In this document: positions 1 to 7,590 of the stretch, one piece after another
Numbering within the stretch: the stretch's first letter is position 1
Layout: every line of letters begins with the position of its first letter
Program-made: the position numbers and the translations under genes
Origin: Sphingomonas sp.
GTDB lineage: Bacteria > Pseudomonadota > Alphaproteobacteria > Sphingomonadales > Sphingomonadaceae
Direction: 5' to 3'
NCBI RefSeq assembly: GCF_026460985.1
Contig: NZ_JAPKNM010000094.1
Location: 53,555 to 117,554, forward strand
DNA length: 64,000 nucleotides
The notes under the pieces: generated by a model
Databases searched by the model: none
What the model saw: only the letters and a program-made list of their open reading frames with translations
What the model was told of the DNA's origin: nothing

Positions 1-165
1 GGTCCAGTCCTTGTCGTCAAGGTCCGGTGCCTGGGCATTCGGCGGATCGCCGCGCGTGAAGCGCCAGCCGGCATCGAGGATGAGGACGCCGCGGGACTGG
101 CTCGGCAGAGCGGGCTGTGCGCTCGCCGCGCCCGCGGCGAGCAGCAGGCAGGCGAAGAACATCAT
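1..165 (-). CDS. Glycoside hydrolase family 2 protein, N-terminal fragment
   Basis: Only the first 55 codons are present; the gene runs off the left edge. Read leftward from ATG at 165 the product begins MMFFACLLLAAGAASAQ, a signal peptide with an AxA-type cleavage site. It continues with LDAGWRFTRGD and then PDLDDKDW, which match the opening of the sugar-binding (jelly-roll) domain of GH2 beta-galactosidases and related enzymes ('DGWRF..GD...PDFDDSxW'). The enzyme would be periplasmic or secreted and act on a beta-linked sugar. The catalytic domain is outside the window, so the exact activity cannot be named. A second in-frame ATG follows at once (162). Confidence 0.72.
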   Translation of the reverse strand, partial: MMFFACLLLAAGAASAQPALPSQSRGVLILDAGWRFTRGDPPNAQAPDLDDKDWT

Positions 166-254
166 GATCGATCGCGAAATTGCCGGCCCCACGCGCATCC
201 CCTCCCTGCGGAAGTCGTCGCTTCTAGAGCATCTCCGGATCGGGTGGAATCATC

Positions 255-2825
255 TCACCCGTTCGTTCTCGCCGCCGGAGGGCCGGCCCCCACGAGCGCG
301 TTGAGGTCGTTCAGGGCAAGCACCATGCCGAGTCCGTGCGGGCCGGCGATGTAGCGCGGCTGCCAGATCGGGTGGAATTTGGACTTATAGTCCCTGAGGC
401 CCCGGAAGCCGTAGAAGCGCTCGCCATGGTTGAACATCAGCGCCGCCGCCTTGGCCCAGCCGGGGGCGAGTGGGCGCGCGGCGATGCCCGACAAGGGCGC
501 CAGGCCGAGCGAGAAGCGGGCATAGCCCCGCTCCCTGGCCCAGAGCATGAGACGGACGAACAGGAAGTCCATCGTCCCTGAAGGCGTATCGTCGCGGTGG
601 CGCATCAGGTCGATCGAGATCTCGCTTTTGTCCGCCGTCGCCCAGATGTTCGCGAAGGCAAGCGCCTCGCCGTCGCGGCGGATCACCGCGCAAGGGAATT
701 CGGCGAGATAGACGGAATCGAACCTGCCGAGGCTGAAGCCCTTCTCCGACGGTCCCTTGCGCGCAAGCCAGGCGGCCGAGATCGGCGCGAGCTCGGGGAT
801 CAACGCCGGCACCTCGGCGACGGGAACGATCTCGAGCGCGAGCCCTTCGCGCTCCGCCCGGGCGTCCGCCTGGCGCAGCGAACGCATCGCGCTCCCGTCG
901 AGCGAGAAATCGGCTAGGTCGACGATCGCCTCCTCGCCATATTTCACCACCTGGAGGCCGAGCTCGACCGCGAGCGCGAGCGCGTCGATGCTGATCTCGT
1001 AGAGGAGCAGGCGGCCCTGCGCGGCGTCGGCCATCGCGCGGATCTCCCACAGCAGGTCCGCCCACTCCGCGCGGGGGCCGACCGGATCGGCCATCACGAT
1101 CCAGCTCGCGCCCTTGACCTGGTACATCAGGAAAGCGTCGCCCGAGGCGGAGACCAGGAAACGCTTGTCCCCCGCCAGCGCGAGCATCGCATCGGCGCGC
1201 CGCGCGGAGGAAAGGAGCGGCCGGATCGCGCCGATATCGGTCGCCCCGGGCGGCGCGGCGACGCGCGCGGGCGCGAAGAGCCGCCAGAGCGCGATCGCGG
1301 CGAGGAAGAGGCTGGCGGCGAGCGAGGCGCGCAGGAAGCGCGAGGCGTTGCCGTGCAGCGCGAACTCCCACCAGAGCTGGTCCTTGTAGGCGACATGCTT
1401 GTAGGCGAACAGGCCGACCCAGACCGCCACCGCCAGCATCGCGCCGACCGCCGCGATCCAGGCGATCGACAGCGGCTGGGCGGTGAGCGCGGTGCGGCGG
1501 TAAAAGGCCGGGCGGGTCCATTGCAGCAGTGCCGCGATGCCGAGGCAGACCAGCGCCTCCTCATAGTCGATGCCCTTGGCCAGCGAGAACAGGGCACCGG
1601 CGAGCAGCAGCGCGCGCGCCGCCACGAAGGCGCCGTCGAGGCGGCGGTAGAGTCCGGGGGCGAGCAGCACGAGGCCGGTGCCGGCCAGGCTCGCGACGAT
1701 GTGCGAGGCTTCGATGAACGGCAGCGGCACGAAGGCGTGCAGCGCGTGGAGCCGCGTGGGCACGGCGGGAAGCGAGCCCGAGAGGAGCAGGACGGCGCCG
1801 CCCGCGACGCTCGCCGCGGCCAGGGCCAGCGGCGCGACGCCGGAGACGAGCGCGCGAGCGCCGGTCATGGCGCGGGCGGCGGGCGCGCGCCAATGCCGAC
1901 CTTCGCTCGCGAGGAGCAGGAGGACGCCCAGCCCCAGCGGCAGCAGGTAATAGAGCAAACGATAGACGATCAGCGCCGCGAACAGGCTGGTCTTGTCGCC
2001 GGGCAGCGCGGCGATCAGCACCGCCTCGAACACGCCCACGCCGCCCGGCACATGGCTCAGCAGGGCGACGACCAGGGCGAGTGCGTAGGCGAGGACGAAG
2101 GCGGGGAGCATCGCCGGATCGGCGCCGGGCACGAGCACGAACAGGGCCGCGCTGGCGGCGGCGAGGTCCAGCGCCGCGACGCCATATTGCGCGAGCGCCT
2201 GGGGCGCGCTGGGCAGCGGGAGCGTCCAGCCGAACAGGCGCAGCGTCCGCGGTCCGCGGGCGCAGAGGAGCACGAAGCCGGCGCCGAGCGCGAGGATCGC
2301 GGCGCCGAGCGCCTGGGCCAGGGGATGCGCCACCGACAGGCCGGCGATCGCGACCGGGCCCTGGTGGAGCAGCAAGGCGAGGCCGGCGACGAGGAAGACG
2401 CCCATCCAGAAGGTCGCCGATGCGATAGCGATGACTCGCGCCACGTCGGAGCCGTCGAGCCCGGCGGCGGTGTAGACGCGATAGCGGGCCGAGCCTCCGG
2501 TCAGCCAGCCCAGGCCGAGATTGTGGCTGAGCGTGTAGCTGGTGAACGAGGCGAGCGCGGCGGTGCGCCAGGGCAGCGGCCGCCCGATGATCCTGAGCGC
2601 CAGCAGGTCGTAGAAGGTCAGCGCCAGGTAGCTGGCCGCGGTGAAGGCGAGGCAGAGCGCGATCCGCGACGGCGCGATCGATTCCAGCACGGGCCGCAGG
2701 TCGCGCAGATGGATTTCGCGGGTCAGGTGATGGAGCGCGGCGAGGCCCAGCGCGAGCACGAGGAGCATGACCGCGAGCGTGAGGCCCGTGCGATGGCGCG
2801 CCAGCCGGGTCGCGAAGCCGCTCAC
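255..2825 (-). CDS. mprF: MprF-type bifunctional lysylphosphatidylglycerol synthase/flippase
   Basis: Predicted 856-residue integral membrane protein, the usual length for MprF. The N-terminal two thirds is a chain of hydrophobic helices of the flippase type, including LGLGWLTGGSARYRVY and LLSHVPGGVGVFE, which are typical of the family. The C-terminal third (about residue 540 on) is the soluble acyltransferase-like DUF2156 domain, with VMADPVGP and a C-terminal FYGFRGLRDYKSKF motif. MprF transfers lysine (or alanine) from aminoacyl-tRNA to phosphatidylglycerol and flips the product, lowering surface negative charge; in rhizobia the homologue LpiA is induced at low pH. The GTG start at 2825 overlaps the stop of the upstream virJ-like gene (GTGA), so the two are translationally coupled. 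The frame stays open upstream to 3587, but that part is antisense-like sequence over the virJ gene and is not MprF. Confidence 0.9.
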   Translation of the reverse strand: MSGFATRLARHRTGLTLAVMLLVLALGLAALHHLTREIHLRDLRPVLESIAPSRIALCLAFTAASYLALTFYDLLALRIIGRPLPWRTAALASFTSYTLSHNLGLGWLTGGSARYRVYTAAGLDGSDVARVIAIASATFWMGVFLVAGLALLLHQGPVAIAGLSVAHPLAQALGAAILALGAGFVLLCARGPRTLRLFGWTLPLPSAPQALAQYGVAALDLAAASAALFVLVPGADPAMLPAFVLAYALALVVALLSHVPGGVGVFEAVLIAALPGDKTSLFAALIVYRLLYYLLPLGLGVLLLLASEGRHWRAPAARAMTGARALVSGVAPLALAAASVAGGAVLLLSGSLPAVPTRLHALHAFVPLPFIEASHIVASLAGTGLVLLAPGLYRRLDGAFVAARALLLAGALFSLAKGIDYEEALVCLGIAALLQWTRPAFYRRTALTAQPLSIAWIAAVGAMLAVAVWVGLFAYKHVAYKDQLWWEFALHGNASRFLRASLAASLFLAAIALWRLFAPARVAAPPGATDIGAIRPLLSSARRADAMLALAGDKRFLVSASGDAFLMYQVKGASWIVMADPVGPRAEWADLLWEIRAMADAAQGRLLLYEISIDALALAVELGLQVVKYGEEAIVDLADFSLDGSAMRSLRQADARAEREGLALEIVPVAEVPALIPELAPISAAWLARKGPSEKGFSLGRFDSVYLAEFPCAVIRRDGEALAFANIWATADKSEISIDLMRHRDDTPSGTMDFLFVRLMLWARERGYARFSLGLAPLSGIAARPLAPGWAKAAALMFNHGERFYGFRGLRDYKSKFHPIWQPRYIAGPHGLGMVLALNDLNALVGAGPPAARTNG

Positions 2826-3580
2826 CGCGCGAGCGCCGCGTCGATGGCCTGTTTCAGGACGGCGTGCACTGCGCCGACATCGCGCCGCATCGGGTGTCCG
2901 CCGGGCAGTGCCACCCGCCGCACGTTCGGCAGGGCGAGCAACGGGCAGAGACTGTCCGTCTCCTCCTCGCCATGGATGCAGAGCACCGGGACCCAGTCCA
3001 GCTGCCGCGCGGTGGAAAGCGCCGGCGCATCGGAGGGCGCGAGGTTGAACAGTTCGGCGGGCGAGGCGCGATATTCGATCGTGTCGAGCGGGACGATCAG
3101 CGCGACCATCGCGACCTTGTCGCGCAGTTCCCGGGGCAGCGCGGGCAGCCCCGCCTGGAGCATGTCGGCTCCGAACGACTGACCGATGAGCACGACCCGC
3201 CGTGCGCCGGGCAGCGCCAGCGCGCGCCGCGTCGCCTCGGCGATCAGCGCCTCGTTCTCGGCCGGGCTGCGCCGGGTGCGGAAATAGGTGAGCGAGTTGA
3301 CCCCGATCACCGGGATGCCGTCGGCGGCGAGGCGTGCCGCGATCTGCGGGCCCATGCCGATCTTGAAGCCCATGTCGCCGGAAAGCAGCACCGCGGCGAG
3401 CCCGCGTTCGGCCGGCGCCGGCCGGCCGGTAGCGGGGACCGGCATGAAGACCGCTCCGCCGAAATAGCCGATATAGCCCATGAAGCCGATCAGCAGCGCC
3501 ACGATCACGGCGAGCGACGCCAGTCCGCCGAGCAGCCAAGGTTTCCGCACGCGCGTCTCCCGCCGATTGCGCTGCAGCAT
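2822..3580 (-). CDS. virJ: AcvB/VirJ family periplasmic serine hydrolase
   Basis: Predicted 252 residues: an N-terminal signal anchor (about residues 14-38), then an alpha/beta hydrolase fold. The nucleophile elbow VLIGQSFGAD gives the catalytic serine, and GGHPMRRD near the C terminus is a candidate for the histidine. It belongs to the AcvB/VirJ family. In Agrobacterium, AcvB hydrolyses lysyl-phosphatidylglycerol in the periplasm, and in rhizobia acvB sits beside the mprF homologue lpiA. Here the virJ-like gene precedes mprF with a 4-base overlap, so one transcript would make the aminoacyl lipid and its turnover enzyme. This is the short VirJ-sized form, not the two-domain AcvB. The function is inferred from family and neighbour. 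Confidence 0.8.
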   Translation of the reverse strand: MLQRNRRETRVRKPWLLGGLASLAVIVALLIGFMGYIGYFGGAVFMPVPATGRPAPAERGLAAVLLSGDMGFKIGMGPQIAARLAADGIPVIGVNSLTYFRTRRSPAENEALIAEATRRALALPGARRVVLIGQSFGADMLQAGLPALPRELRDKVAMVALIVPLDTIEYRASPAELFNLAPSDAPALSTARQLDWVPVLCIHGEEETDSLCPLLALPNVRRVALPGGHPMRRDVGAVHAVLKQAIDAALAR

Positions 3581-3650
3581 GGCGCAAGTCGCGAGCGGGT
3601 CAAACGGTCTTTTCGGTGCGCGTCGGTCCAGGCGCGGCGTTCACGCGCCG

Positions 3651-4112
3651 TCACCGCGTGATGCGGACATTCTCCTCGGTGCCGGTGACGCGGACGCGGT
3701 CGCCGCGCCGGAAATCGCGGACGTCGCCCGGCTGGACGACGGCAATCGTGCTGCCGGAATCGAGATGGACGGTGATCTCGACGCCCTGGGTGCGGGTCGA
3801 TCCCTGCACCGCGCTGCCGATCGCGCCGCCCGCGACCGTCCCGGCCACCGCGCCGGCGACGTTGGCGGCGGTGCTGCGGCCGATATGGGCGCCGCCGATG
3901 CCGCCCAGCACGCCACCGGTGATCGCGCCGAGCCGGGTCTGGCCCGGCCGGATCTCGACGGCGCGGGCGCTTTCGACCGTGCCGAACTCGACCGGTACCG
4001 CGCGCATCGTCTCGTCGCGGGAGAAGGTGTTGGGCGAGGGCTGGGGCGTGCAGGCGCCGACCAGACCTATGCCGGCCGCGGCGAGAACGGGAATCCAGGC
4101 GGGGGATTTCAT
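3651..4112 (-). CDS. Glycine-zipper 2TM-domain lipoprotein (17 kDa antigen/SlyB type)
   Basis: Predicted 153-residue lipoprotein. Signal peptide and lipobox end at GLVGAC (Cys about 21). The centre carries a glycine-zipper segment, GGVLGGIGGAHIGR followed by VAGAVAGTVAGGAIGSAV, two short Gly-rich membrane-active helices as in SlyB, Pcp and the rickettsial 17-kDa antigen. The C-terminal part is a small beta domain (VEITVHLDSGSTIAVV). Such proteins sit in the outer membrane and affect envelope integrity; a specific job cannot be assigned. It is a single gene with its own ribosome site (AGGAGG about 6 bases before ATG 4112). Confidence 0.82.
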   Translation of the reverse strand: MKSPAWIPVLAAAGIGLVGACTPQPSPNTFSRDETMRAVPVEFGTVESARAVEIRPGQTRLGAITGGVLGGIGGAHIGRSTAANVAGAVAGTVAGGAIGSAVQGSTRTQGVEITVHLDSGSTIAVVQPGDVRDFRRGDRVRVTGTEENVRITR

Positions 4113-4260
4113 GGCGACCTCCTTGGGCTTCCCCTCCGCATTTACGCGGATGCCCTAGGCCGACGAATGGCATCTATCCCCGGGATTCGCGCATATTTCC
4201 CCTGAGAGGAAAGCCGGGGCCGCGGAACATTCTCCGCGGCCCCGCCAGTCGCTTGCGCGG

Positions 4261-7200
4261 TCAGCGCAGATTGAAGCGGATGCCGACGCGGAATTGCCGG
4301 CCGAGCAGGTCCGAATAGGTGCTGTTCGCCGCCAGGCCGGTCTCCGGCAGCAGCAACGGCCAGCGGTTGAACAGGTTCGTCACGTTGAAGAACATCTGCG
4401 CTTCGGAACCGCTCATGACGATCTTCTGCGAGAGGTTCAGGTCGACGTAGAACAGCCCCGAGACATTGTTGTCGTCATACGTCTGAGTCTGCGAGCTCGT
4501 GGTGGTGACCGGGCATCCGGTCTGGCACTCGACGCCGTTGGCATCATATCGACCTGCACTCACACCACGGCCCGTGACCGTGGCCGAGAAGTTCGGGGTA
4601 GCGTAGGTCGCGCTGCCGCGGAAGATCCAGGTCGGCGTGCTTGCCTGGCCGCCGTTCACGCCGACGGTGTTGACCGGCCTGGTGCCCGGAATGCCGGTGT
4701 TGACGATGTTCTCGATATAGCGCGTTGCGGTGCCCTTGATCGTGAAGCTGTCCTCGCTGCCGAGCGGGACGCGGTACGCAGCATCGAAGTCGATACCGCG
4801 CACCAGCCTGCTCACGAAGTTGAACGGTTGGCTGCGGATCAGCAGATAGGGCGAGTTCGGCAACGAGCGGGTCGCATCCTCCGTGATCGCGTCGCAGAAA
4901 CTCTGGTTGCCCTCGGCACAGCGATTGACGATCTCCTGCGCGCTGATCGAGTCGATCGCCCCCGACAAGTCGATGCGGAAATAGTCGGCCGAGGCAGTGA
5001 AGCCCGGCAGGAAACGCGGCGAGAGCACGGCGCCGATGTTCCACGAATTGGCGACCTCGGGCTTCAGGTCGGGATTGCCGGTGACAAGGCCCGAATAGCC
5101 GAACCTCTGGGTCCCGCTCGTCCCGGTGCCGCCAGGGACGAAATTGGGGTTGGCCACCGTATCGCTGTTCGCCGTACCCGCCTGATAGAGCTCGTTGAGG
5201 TTGGGTGCGCGGATGTCGCGCGAGCGCGTCACGCGGAAGCGGATGTCCTCGATCGGCTGCCAGGTCGCACCCAGCTTCCAGGTGGTGACATAGCCCGCGT
5301 TCGAATAATCGGTGGCGCGCACCGCGCCGTTGAACTCGAGGCCGAGGCCCAGCGGAACCACCGTCTCGAGATAGGCTTCCTTGACGTTGTACTTGCCGGT
5401 GAAGGGCAGATAGTTGCCGACCGACCACTGGTTGGTCGTGCCGGTGGTGGTGACGATCGGCTGGAACTCGGTCGGCACCGAACCGCGGATCTTCTCCTCG
5501 CGATATTCGCCGCCCACCGCGATGCTGACATCGCCCGCCCAGGTGGCGAACGGCGTCAACGACAGGTTGGCGCCGGTGACGAACTGCTCCATCACCTGGT
5601 CGCGATACGGGTCGCCCAGCGCATAATCGATCGCCGCGGGGTTGGCGACGCCGACGCCCAGACGATTGAGCGGCACGCAATTCGGATCGTTGTTGGTCGT
5701 GCTGGCATCGACGTTGATCAGGCACTGGATCGAACCGGTGGCATAGCCGCCCGCATTTCCGGCCGGAGCGAAGGCCGATGCGGTCGCGTTGGCCATGCGG
5801 GTGTTGTTCATGATGTTGCGAAGCTGCTCGTGCAGGTCGGACCGGCTGTACTGCGCGAAGACGTCCCAGCGCGCATCCCGGCCGAAGGCGTCGAAATTGC
5901 CCTCCGCGCCGACCACATAGCGCTGCACCTTGCGTTCGTTGTTGATGCCGCGGAACGGCAGGTCGGCCGCCGTCGTGGTGACGCTGACGCTGGTGACGCC
6001 GGCGAGCTGCGCGGCACCCAGGGTCTGGAGCGCATAGGCGTTGCAGGTGACCGGAACCGGCACGGTCGTGCAGCCGGTGGTGTTCATCGTGAACGACGAC
6101 AAATTGGGCCCGGCGTTGAAGAACACTTCCTGCCGGTTGTACGATCCTTCGGCGAAGAGCTCGACGCCGTCGGCGACCTCGAAGCTCAGGCGGCCGAACA
6201 CGCCCCAGCGATCGTCCTCGGGGTTGAGCCCGATCCGGCGGCCCGAATCATTGAGCTGCCAGTCTCCCCCCACGGTCCGGGTGGGAGCGCTGCCGCTGCC
6301 CAATGCCGGAGAGGTGATGGAGCCGTACTGGAACGGAATCACCTGGCCGTTCTGGCCGAAATAGAGGCCGCGCAGCCTGTTCGCGACGCCGCCCGCCGAG
6401 CCGGTGATGAAGCCGCCTGGCGCCTGGTTCGTCTGGCCGACCGGACGGCTGGTCGTGATCCATCGCGGCGTGGTGCTGACCCCGCTGACCCAGGCGGGAT
6501 CCGAATATTGCACATAGCCGGTGTGGTTCCACGGGCGATCGCCCGGATCGACCGAGAAGATGCCGTCCTGGTGCGCGATCTCGGCGTTGAAGATGACGTG
6601 GCCGCGGCCGTCGGCGAACGACGTGCCGCCCGAGATGCTGCCCGAATAGTTGAAGCCGTCGCCCGCGGAGGTGACGCCGACGTCGCCCTCGGCCCGCAGG
6701 CCCTCCAGCTTCTTGTTGAGCACGAAGTTGACCACGCCGGAAACCGCGTCCGAGCCATAAGCGGACGATGCGCCGCCGGTCACCACCTCGACGCGGTCGA
6801 CCAGCGCCTGCGGGATGGTGTTGATATCGACCCAGCCATAGATGGTCGAGCCGACCGAGCGGCGGCCGTCGACCAGGATCAGCACGCGGCCTTCGCCGAG
6901 GTTGCGCATGTTGAGCGCGTTGATGCCCGCCGAACCGTTCGAGATGTTGAGGCGCGAGTTTGCCGGCTTGGTCGAACCGGCGAGCTGCGGCATCTGGTTG
7001 ACGAAATCGGCGATATTGTTGGTCGGCGAGGTGTTTTCGATATCCTCCCTGGTAAGAACGGTCAGCGGCGTCGGCGCCTTGAAGCCGTCGCGAATGACGC
7101 GGGTACCGGTGACGACCACTTCCTCGCCGCCCGTCTCCGTCTGTGCCGGCGTCCCCTGTTCGGACCCCGCAGCCGACGGTGCCGTCTGCGCCGCCGCTGG

Positions 7201-7284
7201 CGCGGCCAAGGCAGTGGCGAGCGCGATCGCCGCCAGGCTGGAGAAGCTCGAAAGGCTGGATTGCCGGCGCGGATTCCTCATCAT
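4261..7284 (-). CDS. TonB-dependent outer-membrane receptor
   Basis: Predicted 1007 residues. ATG at 7284 is chosen because AAAGGGG lies 4 bases upstream and a clear signal peptide follows (ending APAAAQ at about residue 33). EEVVVTGTRV at residues 54-63 precedes the plug domain (DFVNQMPQLAGS, RVEVVTGGASSAYGSDAVSG). The rest is a long beta-barrel with typical blocks such as IRAPNLNELY, NPDLKPEVANSWNIG and the C-terminal FFNVTNLFNRWPLL. Such receptors import siderophores, cobalamin, glycans or other large substrates with TonB energy; the substrate is not evident. The final residues (VGIRFNLR) lack the usual terminal aromatic. It diverges from a penicillin-acylase-family gene, suggesting linked uptake and hydrolysis of an amide compound, which is only an inference. 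Confidence 0.93.
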   Translation of the reverse strand: MMRNPRRQSSLSSFSSLAAIALATALAAPAAAQTAPSAAGSEQGTPAQTETGGEEVVVTGTRVIRDGFKAPTPLTVLTREDIENTSPTNNIADFVNQMPQLAGSTKPANSRLNISNGSAGINALNMRNLGEGRVLILVDGRRSVGSTIYGWVDINTIPQALVDRVEVVTGGASSAYGSDAVSGVVNFVLNKKLEGLRAEGDVGVTSAGDGFNYSGSISGGTSFADGRGHVIFNAEIAHQDGIFSVDPGDRPWNHTGYVQYSDPAWVSGVSTTPRWITTSRPVGQTNQAPGGFITGSAGGVANRLRGLYFGQNGQVIPFQYGSITSPALGSGSAPTRTVGGDWQLNDSGRRIGLNPEDDRWGVFGRLSFEVADGVELFAEGSYNRQEVFFNAGPNLSSFTMNTTGCTTVPVPVTCNAYALQTLGAAQLAGVTSVSVTTTAADLPFRGINNERKVQRYVVGAEGNFDAFGRDARWDVFAQYSRSDLHEQLRNIMNNTRMANATASAFAPAGNAGGYATGSIQCLINVDASTTNNDPNCVPLNRLGVGVANPAAIDYALGDPYRDQVMEQFVTGANLSLTPFATWAGDVSIAVGGEYREEKIRGSVPTEFQPIVTTTGTTNQWSVGNYLPFTGKYNVKEAYLETVVPLGLGLEFNGAVRATDYSNAGYVTTWKLGATWQPIEDIRFRVTRSRDIRAPNLNELYQAGTANSDTVANPNFVPGGTGTSGTQRFGYSGLVTGNPDLKPEVANSWNIGAVLSPRFLPGFTASADYFRIDLSGAIDSISAQEIVNRCAEGNQSFCDAITEDATRSLPNSPYLLIRSQPFNFVSRLVRGIDFDAAYRVPLGSEDSFTIKGTATRYIENIVNTGIPGTRPVNTVGVNGGQASTPTWIFRGSATYATPNFSATVTGRGVSAGRYDANGVECQTGCPVTTTSSQTQTYDDNNVSGLFYVDLNLSQKIVMSGSEAQMFFNVTNLFNRWPLLLPETGLAANSTYSDLLGRQFRVGIRFNLR

Positions 7285-7447
7285 CGACCCCTTTTCATTG
7301 ATCTCAGGACCGGCGGAGCCGGCCTGCGCGAATGCCTCCCGCGGCAACGCTCCGCACGCTCGCTGCCGCCTCGTTCGGGCCGCATGGGACAGTGCAGGCG
7401 GCAAAGGTGCGCCGTGCCCGAACGGAGCGTCAAGGCGGCGACAGGTT

Positions 7448-7509
7448 CTATGGCTTACCCGGGCCATAGCCGCAGACTATGGCTCCCGGCCATAACCTCG
7501 CTCTATGGG
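7448..7509. promoter_or_regulatory. Clustered inverted repeats CTATGGC/GCCATAG between divergent genes
   Basis: Perfect dyad CTATGGC-8-GCCATAG at 7448-7469; second dyad TATGGC-5-GCCATA at 7478-7494; a further half site CTATGGG at 7503-7509. They lie between the TonB receptor (start 7284) and the acylase (start 7591). The layout resembles a multi-site operator for a shared regulator. No regulator gene is adjacent. The remainder of 7285-7590 shows no gene. Confidence 0.4.
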
Positions 7510-7590
7510 CGGGGAAGCGCTTGCCATGCGACTGGGCGGTAGTACGGACCCTAGCCTTGGGGCGAACCGCAACAGCAGGAAGTTTTGCCG

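Noticed and set aside
1353..3182. Long plus-strand frame opposite mprF and virJ
   Set aside because: Glu/Arg/Gly-rich low-complexity translation with no family match; shadow of real genes.
2826..3587. N-terminal extension of the mprF frame giving a 1110-residue protein
   Set aside because: This part lies over the virJ-like gene in another frame, is Arg/Ala-rich and has no family pattern. The GTG at 2825 with its GTGA overlap is the natural start.
4294..7542. Open frame of 1082 codons on the plus strand opposite the TonB receptor
   Set aside because: Rich in Arg, Ala, Asp and His with no domain, typical of antisense frames in high-GC DNA. The receptor on the other strand is certain.
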